DNA of 33,349 bases from Purshia tridentata (lineage: Eukaryota > Streptophyta > Magnoliopsida > Rosales > Rosaceae), in NCBI GenBank assembly GCA_003254885.1, contig QANT01004304.1, positions 1 to 33,349 on the forward strand, read 5' to 3'. A program made the translations under genes and the position numbers. Below the pieces are notes generated by a model. It was not told the origin of the DNA, did no database searches, and worked only from the letters and a program-made list of their open reading frames with translations. Shown here one piece after another: positions 33,292 to 33,349 of this stretch (its first letter is position 1; every line of letters starts with the position of its first letter).

Positions 33292-33349
33292 AGAGTAACA
33301 TACGGATCGATTTTTTTTGGAAGGGCAGCACTTGGTTTTTTTTTTTTGG

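Overview
The window looks like nuclear DNA of a flowering plant, most likely a eudicot. It is AT-rich and gene-poor, with long intergenic stretches full of small transposons. It carries a plant-type PHT1 phosphate transporter and a FAR1/FHY3-related (FRS) gene with GT-AG introns. A rosid such as a member of the Rosaceae is a guess I cannot prove from sequence alone. Three single N positions (3966, 9044, 23929) suggest a draft assembly.

Layout. 1-8.1 kb is intergenic. It holds a polypyrimidine inverted repeat, a 42-bp tandem array of hairpin units, a hAT-like element with a Mutator-type MITE nested inside it (both with target-site duplications), a second hAT-like element rich in GGTAT motifs, another MITE with a 9-bp duplication, and a 219-bp tandem duplication. 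8.1-13.4 kb is mostly unrecognised AT-rich DNA with two small MITEs and a retroposed fragment flanked by a 14-bp duplication. 13.4-17.3 kb is the one clearly intact gene: an intronless PHT1 coding sequence of 538 codons. It is preceded by a likely leader intron of about 1.9 kb that contains a hairpin MITE, and by a promoter with a P1BS-type phosphate-starvation motif.

18.4-27.1 kb is retrotransposon-derived. It contains three hairpin repeats spaced exactly 81 bp apart, a probable copia-type LTR on the minus strand, and a 5.8-kb composite of two related long LTR-like sequences in inverted orientation. The left one is minus-strand, GC-rich and internally duplicated; the right one is plus-strand and about 2.25 kb. 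No gag or pol reading frame is visible in them. 27.1-29.8 kb contains a hAT-like element with an 8-bp duplication and a decayed Ty1/copia RNase H end with its polypurine tract.

29.8-33.3 kb starts with a CACTA-type terminus and carries an FRS gene (FAR1 zinc finger, MULE transposase-like core, SWIM finger, four coding exons). The gene is interrupted by one in-frame TAG at codon 296, where relatives usually have tryptophan.

The two genes show no functional link. The most unusual material is the recurrence of tandem arrays whose repeat unit is itself a hairpin. In at least two places the stem sequences change on both arms together while pairing is kept.
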